A stretch of DNA of 64,000 nt from Gp6-AA40 sp035571515 (GTDB taxonomy: Bacteria > Acidobacteriota > Vicinamibacteria > Vicinamibacterales > UBA2999): assembly GCA_035571515.1 (NCBI GenBank), contig DATNCQ010000214.1:62001-126000 (forward strand), written 5' to 3'. The notes beneath the pieces were generated by a model. The model searched no databases, was not told the origin of the DNA, and saw only the letters and a list, made by a program, of their open reading frames with translations. Every line of letters begins with the position of its first letter. Within the stretch, counting starts at the first letter, position 1. Positions 14,299-21,959 of this stretch are shown here, in pieces. The translations under genes were made by a program, and so were the position numbers.

Positions 14299-15825
14299 TT
14301 GCAGCGCATTCTGATCGCCAACCGCGGCGAGATTGCCGTGCGCGTGATCCGCGCGTGCCGCGAGATCGGGATTCCGTGCGTGGCGGTGCACTCGGACGCC
14401 GACGCACGCGCGCCGCACGTGCTGCTCGCGGATCGCGCCGTGCGCATCGGCCCCGCGCCGCCGGCTGACAGCTACCTGTCGATTCCCGCGCTGCTCGACG
14501 CCGCGCGCGCGACCGGCGCGGATGCGATTCACCCCGGCTACGGCTTTCTGTCCGAGAACGCGGCGTTCGCCAACGCGTGCGCTCAGGCCGGCATCACCTT
14601 CATCGGTCCACCGGGTGATGTCATCGACCGCCTCGGGTCGAAGGTTGCGGCGCGCGCGATCGCCGAGCGCGCCGGCGTGCCCGTGGTGCCGGGCGCGGCC
14701 CCGGCGGACCAATCGACCGATGCCATTGCTGCGGCGGCCCGCAAGGTCGGGTTCCCCGTCCTGCTGAAGCCGTCGGCAGGCGGCGGCGGCATCGGCATGA
14801 AGACGCTTCGCGACGAGCGCGCGCTCGCCGCAGGGATCGATCAAGCGCGGCGGGAAGCGACGGCCGCCTTCGGCGACGGCACGTTGTACGTGGAGCGGCT
14901 CATCGAGCATGCGCGCCATGTCGAAATCCAGGTGCTGGCGGACAACCATGGCAACGTCGTTCACCTGTTCGAGCGCGAATGCTCCATCCAGCGCCGCCAT
15001 CAGAAGGTGGTCGAGGAAACGCCGTCGACCGCGGTGACGCCGGCGCTGCGGCAGCGGATGGGCGACGCGGCTGTCGCCTTGGCGCGGGCGGCCGGCTATC
15101 GAAACGCGGGGACCGTCGAGTTCCTGCTCGAGGGGACCGGCGACGCCGCGTCGTTTTATTTCCTCGAGGTCAACACGCGCCTGCAGGTCGAACACCCGGT
15201 CACCGAACGCGTCACCGGTGTCGACCTGGTGCGGGCGCAGATCGCGGTGGCGCGCGGCGAACCGCTGCCCTGGGCGCAAGGCTCCCTCGCGCAGCGCGGG
15301 CACGCGATCGAGGTGCGTGTGTACGCGGAGGATCCGGCGCGGAACGACCTGCCGCAAGCCGGGCCGCTGCTGCTTTATCGCGAGCCGTCGATGCCAGGCG
15401 TCCGCATCGATTCGGGCGTGGTCGAGGGCGGCGAGATCGGCGTGCACTACGATCCGCTGGTCGCGAAGCTGATCGCGGACGGCGAGACGCGCGAGGCCGC
15501 GCGGCGCCGCGCCGTCGAGGCGCTGCGCCAGTACCCGATTCTCGGCATCCGCACCAACGTGGCGTTTCTCATCGAGCTGCTCGAACATCCGCGGTTCGTC
15601 GCCGGCGACATCGACACGCGGTTTCTCGACGTCGAAGGCGAGGCGTTGCGCGCGCGCAGCGCTGGCGACGCGCCGCCTGAGGTCCTCGACGTGGCTCGTG
15701 CGCTCTCCACGAGAGGGGCGGACGTGTCTCGCCGACTTGTCCGCCGAAGCGCGGAGCGCGAAGGCGGAAGCGCCGAAGCCGCGAAGGCGGACCCGTGGGA
15801 CACGCTCCGCGACTACCGTGGCTGA
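14299..15825 (+). CDS. Biotin carboxylase subunit (methylcrotonoyl-CoA carboxylase alpha, N-terminal part)
   Basis: A 508-residue ATP-grasp biotin carboxylase. It starts LQRILIANRGEIAVRVIRACRE from TTG 14299. The glycine-rich ATP loop is KPSAGGGGIGMK; the catalytic and metal stretch is FLEVNTRLQVEHPVTE. It carboxylates biotin with bicarbonate and ATP. In most MccA proteins this domain, a linker and the biotin carrier are one chain of about 650 residues. Here the frame stops after DPWDTLRDYRG and the carrier follows in another frame with an 8-bp overlap. The tail before DPW (about residues 470-497) is translated from a dispersed repeat (15731-15789). Confidence 0.9.
   Translation: MQRILIANRGEIAVRVIRACREIGIPCVAVHSDADARAPHVLLADRAVRIGPAPPADSYLSIPALLDAARATGADAIHPGYGFLSENAAFANACAQAGITFIGPPGDVIDRLGSKVAARAIAERAGVPVVPGAAPADQSTDAIAAAARKVGFPVLLKPSAGGGGIGMKTLRDERALAAGIDQARREATAAFGDGTLYVERLIEHARHVEIQVLADNHGNVVHLFERECSIQRRHQKVVEETPSTAVTPALRQRMGDAAVALARAAGYRNAGTVEFLLEGTGDAASFYFLEVNTRLQVEHPVTERVTGVDLVRAQIAVARGEPLPWAQGSLAQRGHAIEVRVYAEDPARNDLPQAGPLLLYREPSMPGVRIDSGVVEGGEIGVHYDPLVAKLIADGETREAARRRAVEALRQYPILGIRTNVAFLIELLEHPRFVAGDIDTRFLDVEGEALRARSAGDAPPEVLDVARALSTRGADVSRRLVRRSAEREGGSAEAAKADPWDTLRDYRG
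15731..15789 (+). repeat. Repeat inserted in frame in the biotin carboxylase tail
   Basis: GCCGACTTGTCCGCCGAAGC ... GCGAAGGCGGA, then a second degenerate unit GCGCCGAAGCCGCGAAGGCGGA. TCCGCC (15740-15745) pairs with GGCGGA (15763-15768). It matches the spacer repeat at 1302-1360. It encodes an Arg/Ala/Glu-rich linker (RRLVRRSAEREGGSAEAAKA), unlike the ordered domain before it. Confidence 0.6.
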
Positions 15826-16189
15826 CGATCTCGGCAACGGTCGGTATCGTGCCTCCGATCGCGTCGCATACGCGGTCCGGGACAAGGGTCGCGTGTGGGT
15901 CTTCATCGACGGTCGGACGTACGTCGTCGAGTCGAACGATCGCGATGCGCCTGACCGGGTGCACGTGACCGATGATCAGGTCGCGCTCGCGGCCCCGATG
16001 CCGGCAACGGTCATCGCGATCAAGGTCACGCCCGGCCAGGACGTGGCCGCCGGCGATCTGCTCGTGCTGCTCGAAGCGATGAAGATGGAGATGCCGATCG
16101 CGGCGCCGCGCGCCGGGCGCGTGAAGTCGATCGCGTGCCGCGAAGGCGAGCTGGTGCAGCCGGGCGTGCCGCTGCTGGAGCTCGACTAG
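15818..16189 (+). CDS. Biotin carboxyl carrier protein (methylcrotonoyl-CoA carboxylase alpha, C-terminal part)
   Basis: A 123-residue protein that carries the biotin-attachment motif EAMKMEMP (biotinylated Lys in MKM), in the fold APMPATVIAIKVTPGQDVAAGDLLVLLEAMKMEM. Residues 1-50 (VADDLGNGRYRASDRVAYAV...WVFIDGRTYVVE) look like the BT linker domain that joins carboxylase and carrier in MccA. GTG 15818 overlaps the carboxylase stop by 8 bp, so it is translationally coupled. A single-base shift would restore one 630-residue MccA, so this is either a natural gene split or an assembly/sequence frameshift. Confidence 0.85.
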   Translation: MADDLGNGRYRASDRVAYAVRDKGRVWVFIDGRTYVVESNDRDAPDRVHVTDDQVALAAPMPATVIAIKVTPGQDVAAGDLLVLLEAMKMEMPIAAPRAGRVKSIACREGELVQPGVPLLELD

Positions 16190-16194
16190 ATCGC

Positions 16195-16911
16195 CTACGG
16201 CGCCTTGCAGGAAAAGCTGGCTGCGTCCCTCGTGCTTCCCGTGCCCTTGTACACCGCCACCGCGGGTAGGGGCGCAGCGGGCGCGTCGAGTCCACGACGC
16301 CGTTCGAGACGTGCGTGGCGAGGATCTGATCCGGTGCGACGTCGCTTTCGCGCCGCCGCTCGAGCGCGCTCATCGGGTTGAACTGGTTCGGCCCCTCGCC
16401 CCCGCCGCAGTGCATCATGCCGGGCGCCATGAACAGGCGGTACGACTTGTCGATCTTGTCGCGGCCCCCGAGCCGCGCCTCGACGCTCTTGTAATAGTTC
16501 ACGCTGTTGAACGGCGAAATCTGCTGGTCGTTCCAGCCGTGGTACTGAATGAGCTTCCCGCCGCGCGCGAAGAACGGCTGCAGGTTCGGGTCAATGGCGT
16601 TCATGAGAGCGCCCGCAACCTTGTCGCTCGCGGCGATGCTCGCGTCGAAGTCGAGCGTCCGGTAGTCCCAATCGACGTCGTTGAACACGACGTGCCTGAA
16701 ATGGCTTTCGGCGATCGGGAACGGCTGCAGCCCGTTGACGGGATCCCAGCCAAGCTCGCTGCCGGGCGCCACGCCGGGAAATATCGGCTCCTTCGTTCGT
16801 GGATTGCCCGCGCCGGCGTACATCTTCGCGGCGCTCTCGACCTGCGCTGGCGACAGGCATGACGCGCCCGGCGACGTCGAGCAGGCAAGCCGCTTCACGT
16901 CGACCGTGCAG
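16195..16911 (-). pseudogene. Tannase/feruloyl esterase family remnant
   Basis: The minus strand encodes the C-terminal part of a tannase-family secreted esterase: CLSPAQVESAAKMYAG, the HGWNDQQISPFNSVNYY segment with the catalytic aspartate region, and the GMMHCGGGEGPNQF motif with the catalytic histidine. The N-terminal half, with the signal peptide and nucleophile serine (CDS motif), is absent upstream of about 16911. Near the end the frame breaks at about 16268: after DSTRPLRPYP the proper ending VAVYKGTGSTRDAASFSCKAP continues only in another frame and stops at 16195-16197. N-terminal loss plus a frameshift indicate a pseudogene. Confidence 0.75.
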
Positions 16912-16917
16912 CGCGTC

Positions 16918-17070
16918 TTGGAATTCAGCGTTCTATGGGCCGTGTTTCCACTGCTCGATCGGTTCGTGGCGGGGACGACCATCGAAGTGGCATTTGGCTC
17001 TTCGTCCATGGCAATCAGCTTGACGACATTGGCGGCGGGATTGATCCTTAAGAAGGGACATCGCTCATGA
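16918..17070 (+). CDS. Small membrane protein, about 50 residues
   Basis: A TTG at 16918 opens a frame with two hydrophobic stretches (LEFSVLWAVFPLLDRFVAG and MAISLTTLAAGLILKK) separated by a short polar loop (TTIEVAFGSSS), ending in a basic tail. It ends in TGA overlapping the ATG of the next small gene (ATGA). No strong ribosome site is seen, and the 5' end meets the truncated tannase relic, so the original start may have been lost. Function unknown. Confidence 0.4.
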   Translation: MEFSVLWAVFPLLDRFVAGTTIEVAFGSSSMAISLTTLAAGLILKKGHRS

Positions 17071-17183
17071 CACCAGGAATGATTGTGTCGGCGCTGACGG
17101 GATTGGGGGCGCTTTTCGTCGGACTGCTGATCCTCCGCTTCACGCCCCATGAAGAACCACGTTCCAAGCGGTCGGGCCGGTGA
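17067..17183 (+). CDS. 38-residue single-span membrane protein
   Basis: ATG 17067 is preceded by AAGAAGGGA about 7 nt upstream. The product has one transmembrane helix (MIVSALTGLGALFVGLLIL) and a basic C-terminal tail (HEEPRSKRSGR). The TGA at 17181-17183 overlaps the start of the next gene, and its own start overlaps the preceding stop, giving a three-gene coupled chain. No homologue is recognised. Confidence 0.45.
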   Translation: MTPGMIVSALTGLGALFVGLLILRFTPHEEPRSKRSGR

Positions 17184-17437
17184 TGGAGCACGAGCTCGCG
17201 GTGCTTTTCACGGAACTGATCGAGAAGGTGGGCCTCCTCCGCCGCGACATGAAACAGAAGGGCGACGCGGAGAAGTACGAGGCGCGGCTCGCCCGCATGG
17301 ACCAGAAGTTCTCGGCCTTCGTCGAAAAGATCGCGCAGACCGACCCCGAGTTCGCCAAGGCGCTCCGCACCGCGTGGCAGATGCCTGCGCGCAGCCTGGC
17401 GTTCCGCAACGCGGAGCACGCGAAGAAAGACGGGTAA
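17183..17437 (+). CDS. 84-residue hypothetical helical protein
   Basis: Soluble, charged and predicted helical (LAVLFTELIEKVGLLRRDMKQKGDAEKYEARLARMDQKFSAF), ending in a basic tail. It contains no cysteine or catalytic motif. Its start overlaps the stop of the 38-residue membrane protein. The three-gene coupling suggests that the small membrane proteins and this one act together. It is followed by a CACGAAG-type repeat (17437-17463) that separates it from the convergent PHP gene. Confidence 0.55.
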   Translation: MEHELAVLFTELIEKVGLLRRDMKQKGDAEKYEARLARMDQKFSAFVEKIAQTDPEFAKALRTAWQMPARSLAFRNAEHAKKDG

Positions 17438-17476
17438 CCACGAAGGTCGCGAAGGTGCGAAGAAACAATCAAGTGG

Positions 17477-18556
17477 TCAGCGGTCCCAGGCGCCGGCCGC
17501 CCAGTCCAGGAATTTCTTCTCCGGCCAGTAATTGACGATCTTTGCCTGCGGGATGCCGGCGAGCTTCGCGTGCGCGATGGCGATGTCGGCGAAGTCGAAC
17601 TCCGGGTGGGAATGCGCGTCGCTGTCGAGCGCGAAGAGGCATCCCTGCTCGAGCGCCTGCGCCGCCAGCTCGTAGGGGACGTCCTGCCGCGACCACGAGC
17701 CGTCGATCTCGATCGCGACCTGCCGCCGCGCTGCCACCTCGAACACCTGGCTCCAGTCCGCGAGGACGCCGAGCCGCATGTTGAAGACGCGCCCCTGCGG
17801 GTGGCCGAGAATCGCCACGCCGCGCTGCGACACGGCCGCGACCATCCGCGCGGTCTGGTCGACCGACTTCCGCAGCGCCGAATGCGGAGAGGCGACGATG
17901 AACTCGAACTGGCGCATCTCGTGCGGCTCCATGTCGATCGAGCCGTCGGCGCGGATGTTGGCCTCGATCCCCTTGAAGAGCCGGAAGCGCCCGCCGTACT
18001 TCCGGTTCAACGCGTCGACCTCCGCGTGCTGCTCGACCGCGCGCTGCATGCTCATCCCGCCGGCGATCGACAGCCCGTAGGAATGATCGGTGATGCCGGC
18101 GCACGACCAGCCGCGCTCGAGGCACGCGTTGACGATCGACTCGAGCGTCTCGCCGCCGTCGCTGTAGATCGAGTGCATCTGGAAGTCGCCGCGGTACTTC
18201 GCGCGCGACGGCGACCCCTTGCGCGCCAGCACCTGCTTGACGGCGGCGCGGCTCAGGTAATGCCGCCGCAGGTTGTGCAGCCGCGCGATCTCCTCGTCCT
18301 TCCCCGCCTCGCGCACGGCGCGCTCCACGAACGCGCAGCGCCCCTCGAGAATCAGCTCGCGCGCGATCCGGTCGGTGGTCGGCCCGATGCCCGAGATCGA
18401 CTTGAACGTGTTGGCGGTGACGAGCGGCGTGATGTCCCGATCGATCCGCAGCACCGCCTTGGCGGCGCGCTTGTATCCCCACGCGCGCTGGCTGTCGCCC
18501 GCCACCGCCGACATGTCGTAGAGAAGGCTTGCCAGCTCGAGGTTGACGTCCCGCAT
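17477..18556 (-). CDS. PHP-domain phosphoesterase with PolX-like helix-hairpin-helix N-terminus
   Basis: A 359-residue protein. Residues 1-75 resemble the N-terminal HhH region of DNA polymerase X (ELASLLYDMSAVAGDSQRAWGYKRAA, then ISGIGPTTDRIARELI). Residues 120-345 form a PHP domain with metal ligands HSIYSDG (128-134), TDHS (156-159), GIEANI, SPHSAL, HPQGR and DSDAHS. The polymerase palm domain of PolX (about 570 residues) is absent. A DNA-linked 3'-5' exonuclease or phosphatase role is plausible but unproven. It is divergent from the M13 peptidase gene with only 29 bp between starts. Confidence 0.82.
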   Translation of the reverse strand: MRDVNLELASLLYDMSAVAGDSQRAWGYKRAAKAVLRIDRDITPLVTANTFKSISGIGPTTDRIARELILEGRCAFVERAVREAGKDEEIARLHNLRRHYLSRAAVKQVLARKGSPSRAKYRGDFQMHSIYSDGGETLESIVNACLERGWSCAGITDHSYGLSIAGGMSMQRAVEQHAEVDALNRKYGGRFRLFKGIEANIRADGSIDMEPHEMRQFEFIVASPHSALRKSVDQTARMVAAVSQRGVAILGHPQGRVFNMRLGVLADWSQVFEVAARRQVAIEIDGSWSRQDVPYELAAQALEQGCLFALDSDAHSHPEFDFADIAIAHAKLAGIPQAKIVNYWPEKKFLDWAAGAWDR

Positions 18557-18573
18557 GTCTCGAACCGTTGATA

Positions 18574-18579
18574 TACCAT
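18574..18579 (+). promoter_or_regulatory. TACCAT -10 hexamer, leaderless geometry
   Basis: TACCAT lies 6 nt before ATG 18586 of the M13 peptidase gene, within the 29-bp divergent spacer. The minus-strand gene has TATATC 13 nt before its ATG in the same spacer. Confidence 0.35.
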
Positions 18580-18585
18580 TCGGCG

Positions 18586-20697
18586 ATGCGCCGCATCACG
18601 ATTGCGCTCCTGGTCGCGTCAATCGGAGCCACGGCGGCATCGGCGCAGTCGCCTGAAGGGTTCAGTGTCGACTACCTGGATCGCAGCGTCGACGCCTGCG
18701 CCGACTTCTACCAGTTCGCGTGCGGCACCTGGCTCGCCAGCCATCCGCTCCCCGCCGACCGCTCGCGCTACGGGCGCCTGCACGAGCTCGCCGACCGCAA
18801 CGCCCGCATCGTCCGATCGATCCTCGAGGATGCCGGGTACACGACGGCCCGCCGCTCAGAGGACGAGCAGAAGATCGGCGACGCCTACGCCGCGTGCATG
18901 GACGAGGAGACGATCGAGGCGAAGGGCGCGCGTCCGCTGCAGCCGCTGCTGCGCGACATCGGCGCAGTAAGGAACCGGCAGCAGCTCGTCCGGCTCGCGG
19001 CGCGCTTCTCGCACGACGGCTTCCCGTCCTTTCTCACGCTCGGCGCCGCCCCCGACTCGCACGACTCGACGCGGTTCATCGCCATGCTCGGCCAGGGGGC
19101 GATGGGACTCCCCGACCGCGATCTCTATCTGAACGACGACGAACGTTCGACGATGCTGCGGCGGGAGTATCAGGCGCACGTGCAGCGGATGTTCGAATTG
19201 CTCGCGAGTGCCGGGTCCGAAAGGACCCGGCCGACATCGGGTGCGACCCGGGCTGCATCCCAAAGCGTAGGGCGGGTCCTTTCGGACCCGCCAGTTCGCC
19301 TCGCGCAGCGCGTGATGAACGTCGAGACCACGATCGCGCGCGCCACGCTCGACCGCGTCGCATTGCGCGATCCGCGCCGCCGCGACAACCCGACCACGGT
19401 TGCCGGGCTGGCGGCGCTCGCGCCGAACATCGACCTCCCGTCCTACTTCCGCGGCGCGGGCGCGACGAACCTCCTCAACCCCTTGAACCCCCTGAACCTT
19501 CTGAACCCCGGCTACCTGCGCGACATCAGCGCGGCGCTCGACCGCCTGCCGCTCGAGTCCTGGAAGGCCTACATGGCATGGCGCGCGCTCGACGCGATGG
19601 CGCCGGTGCTGACGTCGCGCTTCGAGCGCGAGCAGTTTCATTTCAACGGAGAGATCCTCAGCGGTCAGAAGGACATGCGTCCGCGCTGGATGCGGTGCAG
19701 CGATGCAGTCGCCGGCCAGCCGGGCGCCGATTCGCTCGGCGAGCTGGTCGGAAAAGTGTTCATCCAGCGCCGGTTCGGCCGCGAGGCGAAAGCGCGCATG
19801 GACGAGCTCATCACCGCGCTGCAGCGTTCACTGCGCGAGACGCTTACCACGGTGGACTGGATGAGCGCCGAGACGCGCGGCCATGCCCTCGACAAGCTCG
19901 CGGCGCTGGGTCGCAAGATCGGGGGACCAGAGAAATGGCGCGATTTCAGCGCCGTCACCATCAGGCGCGACGACTACGCCGGCAACGAACTGCGTATCTC
20001 CATTGACGACACGCAGCGGCAGCTGCAGTGGATCGGGCAGCCGGTGGACCGCTCGATCTGGCTGATGACCCCGCAGACGGTCAACGCGTTCTATGCGCCG
20101 CAGCTGAACGAGGTCGCGTTCCCTGCGGGCATCCTCCAGCCACCGGTGTTCGACGCGACAAAGGATCCGGCGGTGAACTTCGGCGCGGCCGGCGCGATGA
20201 TCGGCCACGAGATGACGCACGGCTTCGACGACAGCGGCCGGCGCTTCGACCCGAAGGGCAACCTGATGGACTGGTGGACGCCGCGCGACGACGCGGCGTT
20301 CCGCGAGCGGGCGGCGTGCGTCGCGTCGCAGTACGGCAATTACTCCTCGATCCCGGGCGCGAAGCTGAATGGCAACCTGACGCTCGGCGAGAACGTCGCC
20401 GACAACGGCGGCGTCCGCATCGCGTACGACGCGTTGATGGATCTGCTCTCGACGAAAGGGCCGCAGCCGGCGATCGACGGCTTCGCGCCGGACCAGCGCT
20501 TCTTCATCGCCTACGCCCAGATCTGGTGCGAGAACGCCACCGACCAGGACTTCCGCCGCCGCGCGCAGGAAGACGTCCACGCGTCCGGGCGCTGGCGCGC
20601 CAACGGGGTGTTGCAGAACATGCCCGAGTTCCGCAAAGCGTTCAGCTGCAGGGAAGGGGCGCCGATGGCCCCGGTCAACGCGTGCCGGGTCTGGTAG
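18586..20697 (+). CDS. M13 family metallopeptidase (neprilysin-like), with in-frame repeat insertions
   Basis: A 703-residue secreted zinc endopeptidase. The signal peptide is MRRITIALLVASIGATAASAQ. The zinc site HEMTH is near residues 541-545, with the second motif ENVADNGG (ExxxD) and the C-terminal CRVW typical of M13. Two segments do not fit the family: residues about 208-237 (SERTRPTSGATRAASQSVGR) are translated from a dual-hairpin repeat, and residues 295-308 (NLLNPLNPLNLLNP) come from a 9-bp tandem array. Both keep the frame, and all catalytic motifs are intact, so the enzyme may still work. Its 3' end overlaps the convergent esterase by 23 bp. ATG 18586 gives a clean signal peptide. 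Confidence 0.9.
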   Translation: MRRITIALLVASIGATAASAQSPEGFSVDYLDRSVDACADFYQFACGTWLASHPLPADRSRYGRLHELADRNARIVRSILEDAGYTTARRSEDEQKIGDAYAACMDEETIEAKGARPLQPLLRDIGAVRNRQQLVRLAARFSHDGFPSFLTLGAAPDSHDSTRFIAMLGQGAMGLPDRDLYLNDDERSTMLRREYQAHVQRMFELLASAGSERTRPTSGATRAASQSVGRVLSDPPVRLAQRVMNVETTIARATLDRVALRDPRRRDNPTTVAGLAALAPNIDLPSYFRGAGATNLLNPLNPLNLLNPGYLRDISAALDRLPLESWKAYMAWRALDAMAPVLTSRFEREQFHFNGEILSGQKDMRPRWMRCSDAVAGQPGADSLGELVGKVFIQRRFGREAKARMDELITALQRSLRETLTTVDWMSAETRGHALDKLAALGRKIGGPEKWRDFSAVTIRRDDYAGNELRISIDDTQRQLQWIGQPVDRSIWLMTPQTVNAFYAPQLNEVAFPAGILQPPVFDATKDPAVNFGAAGAMIGHEMTHGFDDSGRRFDPKGNLMDWWTPRDDAAFRERAACVASQYGNYSSIPGAKLNGNLTLGENVADNGGVRIAYDALMDLLSTKGPQPAIDGFAPDQRFFIAYAQIWCENATDQDFRRRAQEDVHASGRWRANGVLQNMPEFRKAFSCREGAPMAPVNACRVW
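19211..19292. repeat. Dual-hairpin element inside the M13 peptidase gene
   Basis: Hairpin 1 CCGGGTCCGAAAGGACCCGG (19211-19230); hairpin 2 begins GGCGGGTCC, loop TTTC, closing GGACCCGCC (19271-19292), preceded by CGTAG. Spacing, stem style and GTAGG flank match the copy at 62081-62160, which is intergenic. The copy keeps the reading frame of the peptidase. Confidence 0.8.
19468..19509. repeat. 9-bp tandem array inside the M13 peptidase gene
   Basis: Units AACCTCCTC, AACCCCTTG, AACCCCCTG, AACCTTCTG, AACCCC. The array encodes a repeated Asn-Leu/Pro-Leu pattern in frame. The words TTGAACCCCCTGAACCC recur at the start of the TauE/SafE gene (50433-50489). Confidence 0.65.
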
Positions 20698-21334
20698 CCG
20701 CCTCTTTTTCGAGTTTCCTGGCCATCGGCTCGAGATATTCCCAGACCGTGTCCGCGATGAAGCGGGCACCCGCCGCGTTGGGATGCACGCCGTCGGCGCC
20801 GATCAGATCAGGATTCCCCAGCACGCCGTTCATGAGGAACGGCACGAGCGGCACCCCGTACTTCAGCGCCAGCTCTTCGTACATGCGGTGGAAGGCGATG
20901 GTGTACTCCCAGCCGTTGAGCGGCAGCGCCTCCATCCCGCAGAGCAGCACCTGGGCGTTCTGCTCCTGTGCCGCCGCGATGATCTTCTCGAGGTTCGCCC
21001 TGATCTCGGGCACGGGAACACCTCGCAGCCCGTCGTTCACGCCGAGCTCGACGATGAAGATCTGCGGCTTTTCGGCGAGCGCGCGGTCCAGCCGCCGCAG
21101 GGCGCGCGTGGTCGTGTCGCCGGACACGCCGTGGTTGAGGATCGTGTACGGCAGGCCGGCGGATTTCAGCTTCTTCTGGATCACCGCCGGATAGGCGTCC
21201 TTCTCCGGCAGCTTGTGCCCCGACGTCAGGCTGTCGCCGAAGGCGACGATCTTCAGCGGTTCTGACGACTTCGATTCCGCGGCCCCGGCAGGGACCGCGG
21301 CAATCAGCGCGAGCAGAAAGAGAATGGTCACCAT
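20675..21334 (-). CDS. Arylesterase / TesA-like GDSL (SGNH) hydrolase
   Basis: A 219-residue secreted SGNH hydrolase. The N-terminal signal is MVTILFLLALIAAVPAGAA. Block I is VAFGDSLTSGHKL (nucleophile Ser), block II carries the Gly in NHGVSGDTT, block III is ELGVNDGLRG (Asn), and block V is DGVHPNAAG (Asp and His). These match E. coli TesA-type periplasmic lysophospholipase/thioesterases in motif and length. The start codon ATG 21334 is preceded by a TTAAAAT stretch. Its 3' end overlaps the M13 gene by 23 bp on the opposite strand. It lies 8 bp upstream in transcription from bacterioferritin's end on the other side of 21342. Confidence 0.88.
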   Translation of the reverse strand: MVTILFLLALIAAVPAGAAESKSSEPLKIVAFGDSLTSGHKLPEKDAYPAVIQKKLKSAGLPYTILNHGVSGDTTTRALRRLDRALAEKPQIFIVELGVNDGLRGVPVPEIRANLEKIIAAAQEQNAQVLLCGMEALPLNGWEYTIAFHRMYEELALKYGVPLVPFLMNGVLGNPDLIGADGVHPNAAGARFIADTVWEYLEPMARKLEKEAATRPGTR

Positions 21335-21349
21335 GTTTATTTTAACAGG

Positions 21350-21826
21350 CTAGTCCTTCGGACCCTCCACGTGCAGCGTCAGGTAACGCTCGTAGCCCAT
21401 CTCCTTGATCTGGTGCACCTGCGCCTCGAGCCAGTCGACGTGCTCCTCCTCGTCCTTCAGCAGCTTGGTGAAGAGCTCGCGCGACGCGTCGTCCCCCGCA
21501 TCGCGGGCAGCTTGGACGGCCTTGTTGTACATCCCGACCGCGTTGACCTCGAGCGCGAGATCCGCTTCGAGCTGCTCCTTGACGCTGCTGCCGATCTTGA
21601 GCGGCAGGTAGTCCATGCTCGGCGTGGCGTCGAGGAACAGGATCCGTTCGATCAGTTCCTCGGCGTGCTTCATCTCGTCGATGGACTGCTTCTTGATGTA
21701 GTCGCCGAGGCCGTGGTAGCCCCAGTTGTGGCACATCTCGGCGTGCAGGAAGTACTGGTTGATGGCCGTCAACTCCTCGCGAAGCGCTTCGTTGAGATGC
21801 TCGATGACCCTGGCGTGTCCGCGCAT
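21350..21826 (-). CDS. bfr: Bacterioferritin
   Basis: A 158-residue cytosolic iron-storage ferritin. Ferroxidase ligands are visible: Glu18, Glu51 and His54 (IDEMKHAEE), Glu94 (LEVNAVGMYN), and Glu127/His130 (DEEEHVDW). Met52, the haem ligand that defines bacterioferritin, is present. Length is standard. It takes up Fe2+, oxidises it and stores it as a mineral core. It is divergent from an aldo/keto reductase across a 133-bp region with a Fur-box-like sequence, consistent with iron control. Confidence 0.93.
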   Translation of the reverse strand: MRGHARVIEHLNEALREELTAINQYFLHAEMCHNWGYHGLGDYIKKQSIDEMKHAEELIERILFLDATPSMDYLPLKIGSSVKEQLEADLALEVNAVGMYNKAVQAARDAGDDASRELFTKLLKDEEEHVDWLEAQVHQIKEMGYERYLTLHVEGPKD

Positions 21827-21902
21827 ACGCCTCCTCGTCAGCGAACAGCCGGCAACAGGCAGCGGGCGGTGCGCACGCCATCGCGACTGCCGGCTTTCGC
21901 CT

Positions 21903-21918
21903 GATGAGAATCATAATC
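21903..21918 (-). promoter_or_regulatory. Fur-box-like sequence upstream of bacterioferritin
   Basis: On the minus strand the sequence reads GATTATGATTCTCATC, close to the first 16 bases of the Fur consensus GATAATGATAATCATTATC (four mismatches). It is the AT-richest part of the divergent region and 77 bp upstream of the bacterioferritin start. Position and the iron-storage function support it; binding is not shown. Confidence 0.4.
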
Positions 21919-21959
21919 GGTCCGCGGGTTGCTTCCGCGCACCTGCAGGGAGAGGTTTC

